Source: Microthyrium microscopicum
Lineage: Eukaryota; Ascomycota; Dothideomycetes; Microthyriales; Microthyriaceae
Length of the DNA stretch: 64,000 nt
Reading direction: 5' to 3'
NCBI GenBank assembly: GCA_010405405.1
Contig: MU004232.1
Span: 1,321,481-1,385,480, forward strand
In this document: one piece after another, positions 1-10,250 of the stretch
Layout of the letters: every line of letters begins with the position of its first letter
How positions within the stretch are numbered: position 1 is the stretch's first letter
Notes under the pieces: generated by a model
The model's input: only the letters and a program-made list of their open reading frames with translations
Told to the model about the DNA's origin: nothing
Database searches by the model: none
Position numbers and translations under genes: made by a program

Positions 1-120
1 CATCAACAATGAAAGAGACCTTACTTGACTCGATATTAATCTTTCGGTTGTCGAACTTACCTTCAGCTCTCCAGCTAGCTTCTGACATTGTACTCGCGAC
101 ATATCCAGTCAAAGACTAAG

Positions 121-3100
121 ATGGCAACCAATAATCCACCACCAATCACTCCACCGAATCCCGGAGATTATCGAGTTCGATATTCCCAAGCCGAGAACAG
201 TCCAGGACAACCAGGGACGTTCTGGACCCAGCTGGTACCACAGACTGACGTTGCGTACAATCGCATAGTAGGCTGAGCCATCAATTGATAATTTGACTTT
301 GCTAACTCCTGTTCCAGAGAAGGGATTTGCCCAATAACTGGGCAGCTCTAGGGGCCCCGTCTCCTATAGGACTACGAAACAATAGAGTGTGGTGCTATTT
401 AAATGCGTCGTTGCAGCCTTGGGTAAGCGATAATCTGGCAAAACTTGATATACAATACTGGGAACTGACTGCTTCAGCTACTCGTGAATCCGAGAGTCGC
501 GCACTTTATCAACTCCCATGATGTAGAGTCCTGTGCGGTATATCGAAGAGGAAAGGAGCTTTTGCTCGATGTGGCTCATTTCAACGATAAGCCGAAAATC
601 AAGCCAAAAGATATGAGCGAGTGCCCCATCTGTATTCTCAAAAACTTGCTCGATTTTGCGCGTGACCCGACTCGCGCATCGAGTGCTGACTATCCGGCTT
701 GGAGTCTTCAACGTCGTTTACTGGTATGGTGGCTTGCTGGAGCTTTCCAGTTCTGGGGTTGGACTTCTCACTATGTGCCTCAACAGTGCGACACTGAGGA
801 ATTTCTCACTGCTCTACACAACGAGATTGAAGAGCTTCTCACTGACACTGACACAAGAGCTGTAACAAATTGGTAAGGAGCGCGATGCCTTTGCGTCTAA
901 GTGGTAGACCTCGGTAGCTGACTTTCTTATAGTAACCGCAGTAACTTTGAAGCACTATTCAGGCATCATTATCAGGATCATCACAAATGCAAGAGTTGCG
1001 GTCAAACAAAGGTTGAGCATGGCCAGACTTTCCTGTTCCACACCTTCGTACGAAAAGCCAGGGACGGCGATTTCTCAAGATTCACCCCATTCCACTCTTA
1101 TCTGTATCGCAACCTCTGTGTACCACATAATTTGAATCCCGGCTATGGATGTAGTGGATCCCTCGGTGGATCCCTCGACAGCTGCGCGCAGAAGGCTGGG
1201 CTTGTTGACCGCGCTGTTGAGGACCAGAACGCAGACGAGGGCCGGGTTCTCATTCATACTCCTGATCTTGTAGTCTTCCAAGTTGCTCTCTTTCAAACCA
1301 GGCAATTGGAGGATAACACATTTGGGTCTCACAAGGAATTGTGTAATCCAGTGCCACCGGTAAGATTCCCTGGGTTGTAAATCACACATTTTTAGGACAT
1401 TCCATGAAGCCAAAAATATCGTAACTCCCCTTGCATTCGGTGGCATCCATAGCTTTCAATTAGGAAAGTATTTCATGGCAGCAATCGAGTGTGATGGGCG
1501 TTGAAAGGTTTTAGTCTTTTCAGCGCGTGTTGACATTGATCGCAATCTTATACTAACGACTTTCTAGCTTTGGCTGCACTTGGACGAGTATATCCCTCGC
1601 GATCTACGCGAATCACGAGCGTACGATGCAGGACAATGGCGTTACAAATTTGCTGGTGTGTTATATCACATGGGGGGAAGCGTAGAAAGGGGGCATTATG
1701 TTTCGAACTTTCATGTCCCTGCCAAGAATGGACAACCAAGCCGCATGGTATACTTTAACGATCTGGAAACACCAGTAGTCCAGTCTCAGGCTACACCCAC
1801 ATCACATATTCTGAGGGGCTCGCCATCGGGAACCAAGACCTATAAAAACATCAATCCGTATCTCTTTTACTATGTTCGAGCACCCTTGGAAAGCTTGCCA
1901 TTTGAGAAGGCCAAGGAGAAGAAGGAAAAGAAGACTGAGGCAAAGAAGCAGAAGGAAGCCAAAAAGCAAGCCCGAATCGAGAAAGAAGCTCAAAAGAGGG
2001 CTCAGCTTGAGAAGGAAGCTAACAAGTCCTCGCGTGCAAACGATCAGTTCCCAACTCGTACCGACTCGGCATTTGGACTCAATGATCCTGAAGCTTCGCA
2101 TTCTCAAATAAATGCCCAAGGCAAAAGGATAAGGGAGCGACCGCATACCCCTGAGGAAGATGAGGAATGGGACAGCTTGATTGCTCGGTATTCTCTTGAT
2201 TATCACCTCGCGACACGGAACGAGCTCGGAGCAGACGTACCATTCAATAGAAAGGCCTTCCAAGAATGGTATAACCAGAAGCAACTGGCTGGAGAATTGC
2301 CTCGTCGATCTCATCGGAGTCCTAAAAGACCAAGAACAGCAAATAGCAGGTAAATACCCCTTTTTGATTTTGAAACCTGAATGACTAATTGCTCAGCTAG
2401 GACTACCCCTAGTGGGCCTCTGGTTGACCAGCGTGATGTTCCAATACAGTCTATAGAGAACAGTGATATCAACCCCACTAGCCCAGCCTTATTCAACAAG
2501 TCACCCTCAACGCCCTTTGTAAATGATAACTCGAATGACGACCTCGATGATGACCTCTTTGGAGATTCTCCAGCTACAAACGATGAGTTCGATGCCACCG
2601 GTCTAGCTGGCATCTACAATGACAACCTAGTTTCCTCACCAGGGGACGCACCTAGCGATACTTTAGATGCCGCCCTAGTCACGATCACCCAAGACTCCTC
2701 ATCTGGAGGCCGGGGACTGAGCGATACCGATGTTCTAGAACTCTTTGATGCAGTCTACCCTCCTCCAGATGAGCCCTTCCCCGACTCAGTCGACAACAAC
2801 TCCCCAGACAACACCACTGGATCCGCACCAGAAGATTTCCCCAACGACCCCGACTCCCCATCGAACCAAAATGAAAAGAGCGCCTCCCCAGACTTGCTAG
2901 CCGCCGCCATGCTAGACGCATTCAACAAAAGCCCATCCCCCACTCGTACAGAAAGCACCGAAGTATACAGCCCAAGTCCCTCATCCTCTCCAGAATCCGT
3001 CGTCAAAGCCGCTATACAAGCCGGAATCATAAAGTATAAACCATACGCAGCCAACGCCTTTGACGCAGAGATTCAGCGTTTACAACTGAGGAAGCGGGTG

Positions 3101-3463
3101 GAGGAGTTTTTGGCGCAAAAGGCCGCACAGGCTAGGAAAATAGCAATGGTGGCAGAGCAGAAGGATGCGAAGTTTTTGAGGGAGCAGGCGAGAAGGGCAG
3201 AAAGAGCGGGAAGGGCGAAGGGTGGTTATCAGCCGGTGAGAAGGTCTGGCTTGAGTCAGATGATGAGGCCGGATAAGACTCCGTCTCCTAAACGAGCTAG
3301 GAGTAGTAAAAGTAGGTCCAAATCCCCGACGAAGTCCCCGAAGACGCCTAAGAGGCGGAGTGCGACTACATCTCCGCCAAGGACGCCCGACAGACAGATT
3401 ACAAAGGCGAAGAGTTATTCTCCGCCAAGAATGCCATGGCAGAGTGGTGGGAGCGATAGTTAG
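121..3463 (+). CDS. Divergent ubiquitin-specific protease (USP, peptidase C19 family)
   Basis: Predicted deubiquitinase of 972 residues, from exons 121-267, 318-422, 478-872, 933-1359, 1568-2349 and 2401-3463; all joins keep frame. The Cys box lies at about residues 65-82, with candidate nucleophile C75 (codon 393-395) inside GLRNNRVWCYLNASLQ. A QQCDTEEF segment matches the family QQDAxEF motif. One zinc CxxC pair (CKSC, near 1000) is visible, but I see no second pair. The His box GGSVERGHYV near residue 400 is followed by YFND, which could supply the acidic residue. The last 550 or so residues are charged and disordered: a KE-rich coiled stretch, then a Ser/Pro/Lys/Arg tail with many SP sites. 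The Cys box is unusual, with R-V-W where families have G-N-T, so the oxyanion Asn is missing. Membership in the fold is fairly sure; activity is not. The 208-bp intron 1360-1567 is long for this window. Confidence 0.75.
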
Positions 3464-4505
3464 TGGTTGGTTTTTGTTGATGTTGTTAGCTGGATGGGTT
3501 GGTTCATGTCTCCATGTCCTTAATTTTCTTTCTGTTGTTTGGTTGGATTTGAGTACTTTTTGCGGTTTCAGTCGATTTGTTTATGTTGTTTTAATATCTT
3601 TTCCACCGTCTGCGTTGCTATGTTTCCTGTAATATTTGATTGTTGATACTGTTGGAGTCGGCACTACCGTAGAGTCAAACGTCAGAGAATGAGTCCCTGT
3701 ATTTGCTATTAGTGTATATAGTCTATGAGTTTGGGCGATCATATGAAATCCATCTTCCATTATGTGATGCCTCGATAGGATAACAGTCAGCCTCATGAAT
3801 GCTTTGTACCGCAGCAAGTATTTTCTCTCCCCTCGAGTGCTCTGCCTCCCATCAAGTGCTATCCCCGAACTAAGACTCGTGTTCTCAGCATTGCTTCATC
3901 ACCCAATGGCCACAAACTAGACAAACGTTAAAATGCAATGAGTAGCAACGTATATTTCAGACGTGGTGGCCCCGTGGCATAAAAATCGCCATCAGAGATT
4001 GAGGGATGAAGTTGGGATTCGAGAGCACGATAAGCCAAATCCACGAACCGAGAATCAAAGACTCCGCTTCGCCTTCAGCAAGGCAAATCAAGCCTTCAAC
4101 TATCGCATTCCTGATTTACTTGGATGATCAGCATTTTTAAATCGTTGTAATATCAAGCTCTCCTGCACGTGGTGTTGCTTGGAGTTGAAGTTGTTGTCGG
4201 CTTGGAAAAAGTGGCCGTGCGTATCATCCTCACCACCAGCAGCAGGCCATGCTTCGACCCTTGCACCCTTGGAATCTTGCCAGGCCGGTTTCGTTGCGGT
4301 GACATACGCATGAGCTTTCAACAACCAACACCAACCCGAGACCTCTGGTCATCCATACCCTCTCTTCCCTGCCGGATCCACCTAGGCCATTGAACTCGTG
4401 CTTCTTCCTTCCCAAACATAAATAGCCTACTTCTCGCTCTCCGGTGCTTATAATTCTCCTTTGGCTATCAAGGCCTAGTGGAGTCTCGTGGCTGCTCCAA
4501 GCTAG
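3464..4505. other. Intergenic: USP 3' end and transporter 5' region
   Basis: There is no supported gene here. The first 200 bases are T-rich, as expected of a 3' UTR. From about 4220 the strand becomes C/T-rich, as in fungal promoters and leaders. ATGs at 4246 and 4309 could open a short first exon of the downstream transporter, but neither joins it through a convincing splice donor. Confidence 0.5.
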
Positions 4506-6854
4506 CCCGCTATCATCACGATTCCTCCCTTCAGCAACTCGAGGAGGCCTGCCAACATACCCCTCCACACCCTCTCCTCCCAATCCCAATCCCAGTCCCA
4601 GAGCAGCGAGAAAGAACGCCTCCGCCGCCGCTCCTCCTCCATCCACTCTGACGACGCATCCGACTTTTCCAGCTGGTCTGATACAGGCGACCTCGTCGAC
4701 CAGCTCGCCGAGCAGGAAGATCCACTCTCCATACGACTCGAAGAGAACCTACCAAAGAGAGCTCGTCAAGGAAAGCGCGTACACTATCAGTCGGACGAGT
4801 ACGATTCAAGCAACGAGAAGCAGTCTGGCGTCGTCAAGAGGAAGGAGGATATTCCTATACCTAACCCGCCACCAAGGAGAATCTCGCCTGGCGAGAGGTT
4901 TCTTGTGCGGATAATGGCTCCTAATGATGGGCCGTCAAGGCTCCATGGGCTTCATGGGAAGAAGTTGATGTATGAGGAGCTTTTGGTCCTTATCGAAGCT
5001 GTTGGCTGACTTGATATAGTTACTTTACAACGGTATTTGTATCTTTGGGCGTTTTTCTGTTTGGCTATGATCAAGGCGTTATGTCAGGTATAATTACGTA
5101 GGTTGACTGATATCGCGATTACTTTTCAGAGCTGACACATTACAGAGGCACATATTTCAAAGATTACTTCAACCATCCCTCCGCAGCAGAAATCGGTACA
5201 ATGGTCGCCATCCTAGAAATCGGCGCTTTTATATCATCCTTAATGGTTGGAAAAGTTGGTGACATAATTGGAAGAAGAAAAACCATCATGTATGGATCTA
5301 TAATATTTGTTGTCGGCGGTGCGCTACAATCATTCTCCAACGGCATGCCAATGATGATGCTGGGACGTATCATTGCCGGTTTTGGTGTTGGTATGCTCTC
5401 GACTATCGTGCCAGTCTACCAATCCGAAATTTCACCTCCCCATAATCGTGGAAAGCTGGCATGCATCGAATTTTCTGGAAATATTGCTGGCTATGCCACA
5501 AGCGTTTGGGTGGACTACTTTTGTAGTTACATCAAAAGCGACTATTCTTGGAGAATTCCCTTGTTTATGCAGGTTTTCATGGGTAGTCTGCTTGCTGTCG
5601 GCAGTTTACTCATTCTCGAATCACCAAGGTATGTTGAAGAGGAGCTGTAGTGTTTGAGATGAACTAATTCTAATCAGATGGCTGCTTGACAACGATCACG
5701 ACGAGGAAGGGATCGTTGTGATCGCCAATCTCTACGGCAAGGGCGACATTCACAATCAAAAAGCCAGAGACGAATACCGCGAAATCAAGATGAACGTCCT
5801 CCTCGGACGTCAAGAAGGCGAGCGATCCTACTCCGACATGTTTACAAGATACCGCAAGCGAGTATTCATTGCCATGTCAGCACAAGCGCTCGCTCAACTC
5901 AACGGTATCAACGTCATTTCATACTACGCTCCTTTGGTCTTTGAATCAGCTGGCTGGAGAGGCCGGCAAGCCATTTTGATGACGGGTATCAATGGTATCA
6001 CATATCTCCTCGCAACAATTCCTCCTTGGTACGTGGTCGATAAATGGGGCCGTCGACCGATTCTGCTCTCTGGCGCTGTCACTATGATGCTCTCTCTTTC
6101 CGCTATCGCATACTTTATCTTTTTGGATGTCAATCTCACGCCTACTATGACCGTTGTATTTGTCATGATATATAATGCCGCCTTTGGTGCATCATGGGGA
6201 CCAATCCCTTGGTTATATCCACCGGAGATCTTACCACTCAGTATTCGAGCAAAGGGCGCAAGTCTTAGCACTGCCACGAATTGGGCATTTAATTGGCTGG
6301 TTGGAGAACTCACACCGATTCTGCAAGAGTGGATACAATGGCGCTTGTATCTGCTGCACGCATTTTTCTGCGCTGTATCCTTTGTCGTTGGTAAGTTTAC
6401 ATACGCGCATGACACCCAAAGTGCCTACTAATAATGCAATCTAGTATGGTTCATCTATCCTGAGACAGCAAATGTCCGCCTAGAAGACATGAACTCCCTC
6501 TTCGGCGACGCAACATCCGTTATGCCAACGCCCGAAACTCTCGCCGAGGCCGAATCACTCTTTGGCTCTCAACGCTCACCGGTGCCATCGCTAAACATTG
6601 GTGCCGGCCAGTCTGGCATCACCGCCGACCACGCGATTCCTGGTCTGGACATTGACCCACCAGGTCAAGTATCGAATGACGCAATCAACCGAGGGAGCGC
6701 AACGGTCAGACCAGCTGTCGATAGAACACATAGTAGTGGCTCAAGACAGGAGGGCCTTGGAGGATGGATTTCGAACATGGTGGGGCGCAACAGAGGAAAC
6801 TCGGACGAGGCGAAGGGCGACTATTCACGAGTTGGGCAGGACGATAGAGAGTAG
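4506..6854 (+). CDS. MFS sugar transporter with long hydrophilic N-terminus (5' end unresolved)
   Basis: Plasma-membrane monosaccharide transporter of the sugar porter family. Exons: (4506)-4969, 5020-5097, 5146-5628, 5678-6390, 6445-6854. Sugar-porter signatures are in order: LFGYDQGVMSGIITG in TM1, GRR after TM2, NRGKL, a PESPRW-like ESPRW formed across the 5628/5678 junction, QLNGIN in TM7, WGRRP, and PETANVRLEDM after TM12. About 150 charged, Ser-rich residues precede TM1. The frame is open back to 4506 but has no ATG before 4914, so either a spliced start exon lies upstream or translation begins at 4914 (MAPNDGPS). I prefer the longer form because the acidic/basic extension has clear coding character. 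The C-terminal tail of about 120 residues is cytosolic and Gly/Ser-rich. Substrate specificity cannot be read from the sequence. Confidence 0.88.
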
Positions 6855-7484
6855 AGTAGACAGATCTTTTGCCATCGTATGGGATCTTTTCTTCTTTTTG
6901 GTTCGGCCCATTGAGGCATGTGTGATTATTACTAGTATCTAGACACGATTAGTGTGACCAGACAATTTTATGACATATTCTAGAGTCGATTATATGGAAT
7001 GACAGCGTCCTTTCTGATCAGCGCAAAGCTGTGGATATAAAATGCAAGTGCTGTATATATTTTGATATACATGTATGCATCAAAATTCAGGAGAAGGCTG
7101 AGCAAGGGGAGACAAGGATTGGTACAACAACATATTCGTGGTCTGTGCACCGAATCCTTAGAGTCGTTCTGAAGTTCTGGCCTTAGAGCCTCCACCAACA
7201 TCCCATTGACATGTCGAGTTGCTAATCTTAGCTGCAAGGCACTCTCCCTTCTTTCTGATTTCAACAACGCCAGCTGGCCAGAAGTCAAGTCATCCTCTGG
7301 CTTTCTTCTCTTTCTCTTCTACAACCTATTTTCTCGCGCATCTCTCCTTGTTGCAGAGGACGCGGCCTCTCCTTCGTTTCCCTTCATTTTGCTTCTTCAC
7401 CATCTCCCATAATTTCACCATCCTTTCGACTGTCGTTTTTCTCATTTCCGAGCAGTGGGAATACTGCTAGGCCTATAAATCACC
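6855..7484. promoter_or_regulatory. Intergenic and promoter region of PMT2
   Basis: Non-coding. It begins with the A/T-rich 3' trailer of the transporter. From about 7290 to 7470 it turns into C/T-rich tracts such as CTTTCTTCTCTTTCTCTTC, a pattern common just upstream of highly expressed fungal genes. I see no clear TATA box. Confidence 0.45.
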
Positions 7485-9880
7485 ATGGCCGCTAATCGCC
7501 AGGCCTCGCAAGGCTTTGCGACGGGGTCAAGTAACCAGGCTGAAGAGCTCAGGAGAAGACAAGTATCCGGACCACCAACGACTTCTACGCCAATCAACCA
7601 ATTACGAGAGCAAGAAAAACTAAAGATCAAGGTACATACATCCTCTCATTAATGCAATTGCTCAAATTACTAACTGTACTACTTCCTAGAAATCAAAGTC
7701 CTTCGCTCAAACCTTCGATGAATGGGAATTCATCTTCGCACCCATCCTCTTCACCATCCTCGCCTTCTTCACCCGCAACTGGAAAATCGGCCTCTCGCCC
7801 ATCGTAACCTGGGATGAAGCCCATTTTGGCAAATTCGGCTCCCACTACCTCAAGCGCGAATTCTACTTTGACGTGCATCCGCCGCTCGGCAAAATGCTCG
7901 TCGGTCTCTCTGGCTATCTAGCCGGCTACAATGGTTCTTTCGAGTTCAAGTCTGGTGAACGGTACCCAGAGGAGCTAAACTATACGTTTATGCGCGTCTT
8001 TAATTCGACGTTTGGCGCACTCTGTGTGCCTGTTGCGTACTGGACGGCCAAGGAGCTGCATTTTCGCAAGATGACGGTCTGGTTTGTGACTATGATGGTA
8101 CTATTTGAGAACTCGTATACGACGATTAGCCGGTTTATTTTGCTGGATTCTATGTTGTTGTTCTTTACGTTTACGACGGTGTTGTGTATGGTCAAGTTCC
8201 ATAATGAGCGCCATGATCCTTTCTCGCCGGAGTGGGGTCTTTGGTTGATGTTTACTGGTATTTCCATTGGCTGTGTTTGCAGTGTCAAGTGGGTGGGCTT
8301 GTTCTGCACGGCTTTGGTTGGATTGTATACGATTGAGGATCTCTGGAACAAGTTTGGTGATGTCAAAATGCCAAAGGTAAGGAGCATATTCGTGGTATTG
8401 GGAGGATCAGGCTGACAATATACAGGTTGAACTGGCCCAACACGTTGGTTTCCGGGTCTTTGGTCTCATTGTGATCCCAATGGCTGTCTACATGTTCTCC
8501 TTCTACCTTCATTTCCTCATTCTCGAAAACAGTGGACCAGGTGATGCGCAGATGAGCTCTTTGTTCCAAGCGAATCTCCGCGGTACGGAGGTTGGTAAAG
8601 ACAGTCCACTTGAAGTTGCATACGGATCTCGCGCGACCATCAAAAACATGGGCTACGGTGGTGGTCTACTCCATTCTCACGTTCAGACATATCCAGAAGG
8701 CTCTCAACAGCAACAAATTACTTGCTACCATCACAAAGATGCCAACAACGACTGGTTCTTCTATCCAAACCGTACAGCGCCAGAATATAACGCAGAAGCC
8801 GAGCCACGCCTCATTCAAAACGGCGACACTATCCGCCTTCTCCATGCTCAGACTGGCCGAAATCTCCATTCTCATCCTATTGCCGCTCCAGTATCCAAGA
8901 GCGATTGGGAAGTTTCCTGCTATGGCAACTTGACAATTGGCGACACCAAGGACCACTGGACGCTCGAAGTCGTTGACGATGCGGGCTCCCGTGACTGGTC
9001 TAAGATCCGGACTTTGACCAGTGCTGTCCGCTTCAAGCACCCTGATCTGGGCTGCTACCTTCGCGCTGGCAACGTCAATCTCCCCCAGTGGGGTTTCAAG
9101 CAGATTGAAGTGACCTGCGTCAAGTCCAACAATCCTCGCGACAAGTACACCTGGTGGAACATTGAGTCTCACTGGAACGACAAGCGTAAGTCTCTCACAA
9201 TCTCCCCATCCTATATACGCTAATCCATCACAGTCCCACCCGGAAACGCCGCCGCCTACCGCTCCCCCTTCCTCCGCGACTTCATCCACCTCAACGTCGC
9301 CATGATGACCTCCAACAACGCCCTCGTCCCAGATCCAGACAAACAAGACGACCTAGCCTCCAAATTCTGGCAATGGCCCCTTCTCAACGTCGGTCTCCGC
9401 ATGTGCTCCTGGGACGACAACACAGTGAAATACTTCCTCCTCGGCAACCCACTGGTCTATTGGGGTTCCACCGCCTCTCTCGGCATCTTCGCCCTCCTCA
9501 CCGCCTGGTACACGCTCCGCTGGCAGCGTGGATACGTTGATTTCAAGAATATCCGCGAACTTGACCAGATTCACTACTCTGGATTATACCCAGTTATTGG
9601 CTGGTTCTTGCACTATTTGCCATTCATCCTAATGGGTCGTGTCACGTATGTGCATCATTACTATCCTGCTCTGTGGTTTGCGATTATTGTATTTGGTTTC
9701 TGCGTGGATTGGACGACAAGAAGTCTACCGAGGGCGGTGCAGTGGACTGTGTATTCAGTGTTGTATGTTAGTGTGATTGGACTCTTTGTCTTGTTCAAGG
9801 ACATTTCGTTTGGTATGCAAGGAAGTGCTGAGCAGTGGCGGTATCTTAAGTGGTTTGAGAGCTGGCGTATCACTGACTAG
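7485..9880 (+). CDS. PMT2: Protein O-mannosyltransferase, PMT2 subfamily
   Basis: Multi-pass ER enzyme that moves mannose from dolichyl-phosphate-mannose to Ser/Thr of secretory proteins, the first step of fungal O-mannosylation and needed for wall glycoproteins. Exons 7485-7631, 7690-8376, 8426-9185 and 9234-9880 give 746 residues, the usual size. The start has a CACCATGG context. The luminal loop motif [13 protein letters not shown] carries the catalytic Asp-Glu pair; [10 protein letters not shown] rather than FDEVHFGGFA marks the PMT2 rather than the PMT1 group. [10 protein letters not shown] follows. The MIR domain region covers about residues 340-530, with repeated HSH/LHS motifs. The C-terminal block includes NPLVYWGS and the [11 protein letters not shown] segment. 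PMT2 proteins normally act as heterodimers with PMT1-type partners, none of which is encoded here. It is convergent with the ABZ1 gene. Confidence 0.96.
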
Positions 9881-10250
9881 GCTTGCTATGGGAAAGCGAT
9901 ATAGAGATATCAGTTGTTGTTTGGCGTTTTGGAACATCTTGTTGTTTCCAGGTGCTGGTGTTTCTCGATGGCGGGAGAAGACAAAAATTCACTCTTGTAT
10001 TACTCGCTCGAACTAGTAATGATTGGTCTGGCGTTGGGATTCTTGTGGATGTAGCATATTTAGGGAAATCTTGAGGGTGTCGCGTGTAATATCAATTTTG
10101 CATTGACATTCTTCTCTACGTATCGAGAGTAGTAGACAGTTGAAAGTGCCTAACGAAACTATCCTCATCACACTGTCTTATCTCAGCCGTTGAAGGCCAT
10201 TTGCTCTAGTCTATCAAGTATCAAGCGTCATAAACCATCACGCATCACAT
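9881..10250. other. Convergent 3' region between PMT2 and ABZ1
   Basis: Non-coding; both neighbouring genes end into it. It is T/G-rich on the + strand with several ATT/TTT runs suitable for 3' end formation. No gene or RNA is recognised. Confidence 0.5.

Noticed and set aside
1075-1446. A 123-codon minus-strand frame opposite the USP zinc-finger region
   Set aside because: It overlaps a spliced + strand frame with clear USP motifs and has no motif of its own.
1802-2314. A 170-codon minus-strand frame rich in Leu and Ser opposite the USP
   Set aside because: It is the antisense reading of the KE-rich coiled region and not a plausible membrane protein.
4914-4969. ATG at 4914 as the sole start of the sugar transporter
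   Set aside because: Possible, but the frame upstream has strong coding character, so I kept the longer model with an unresolved start.
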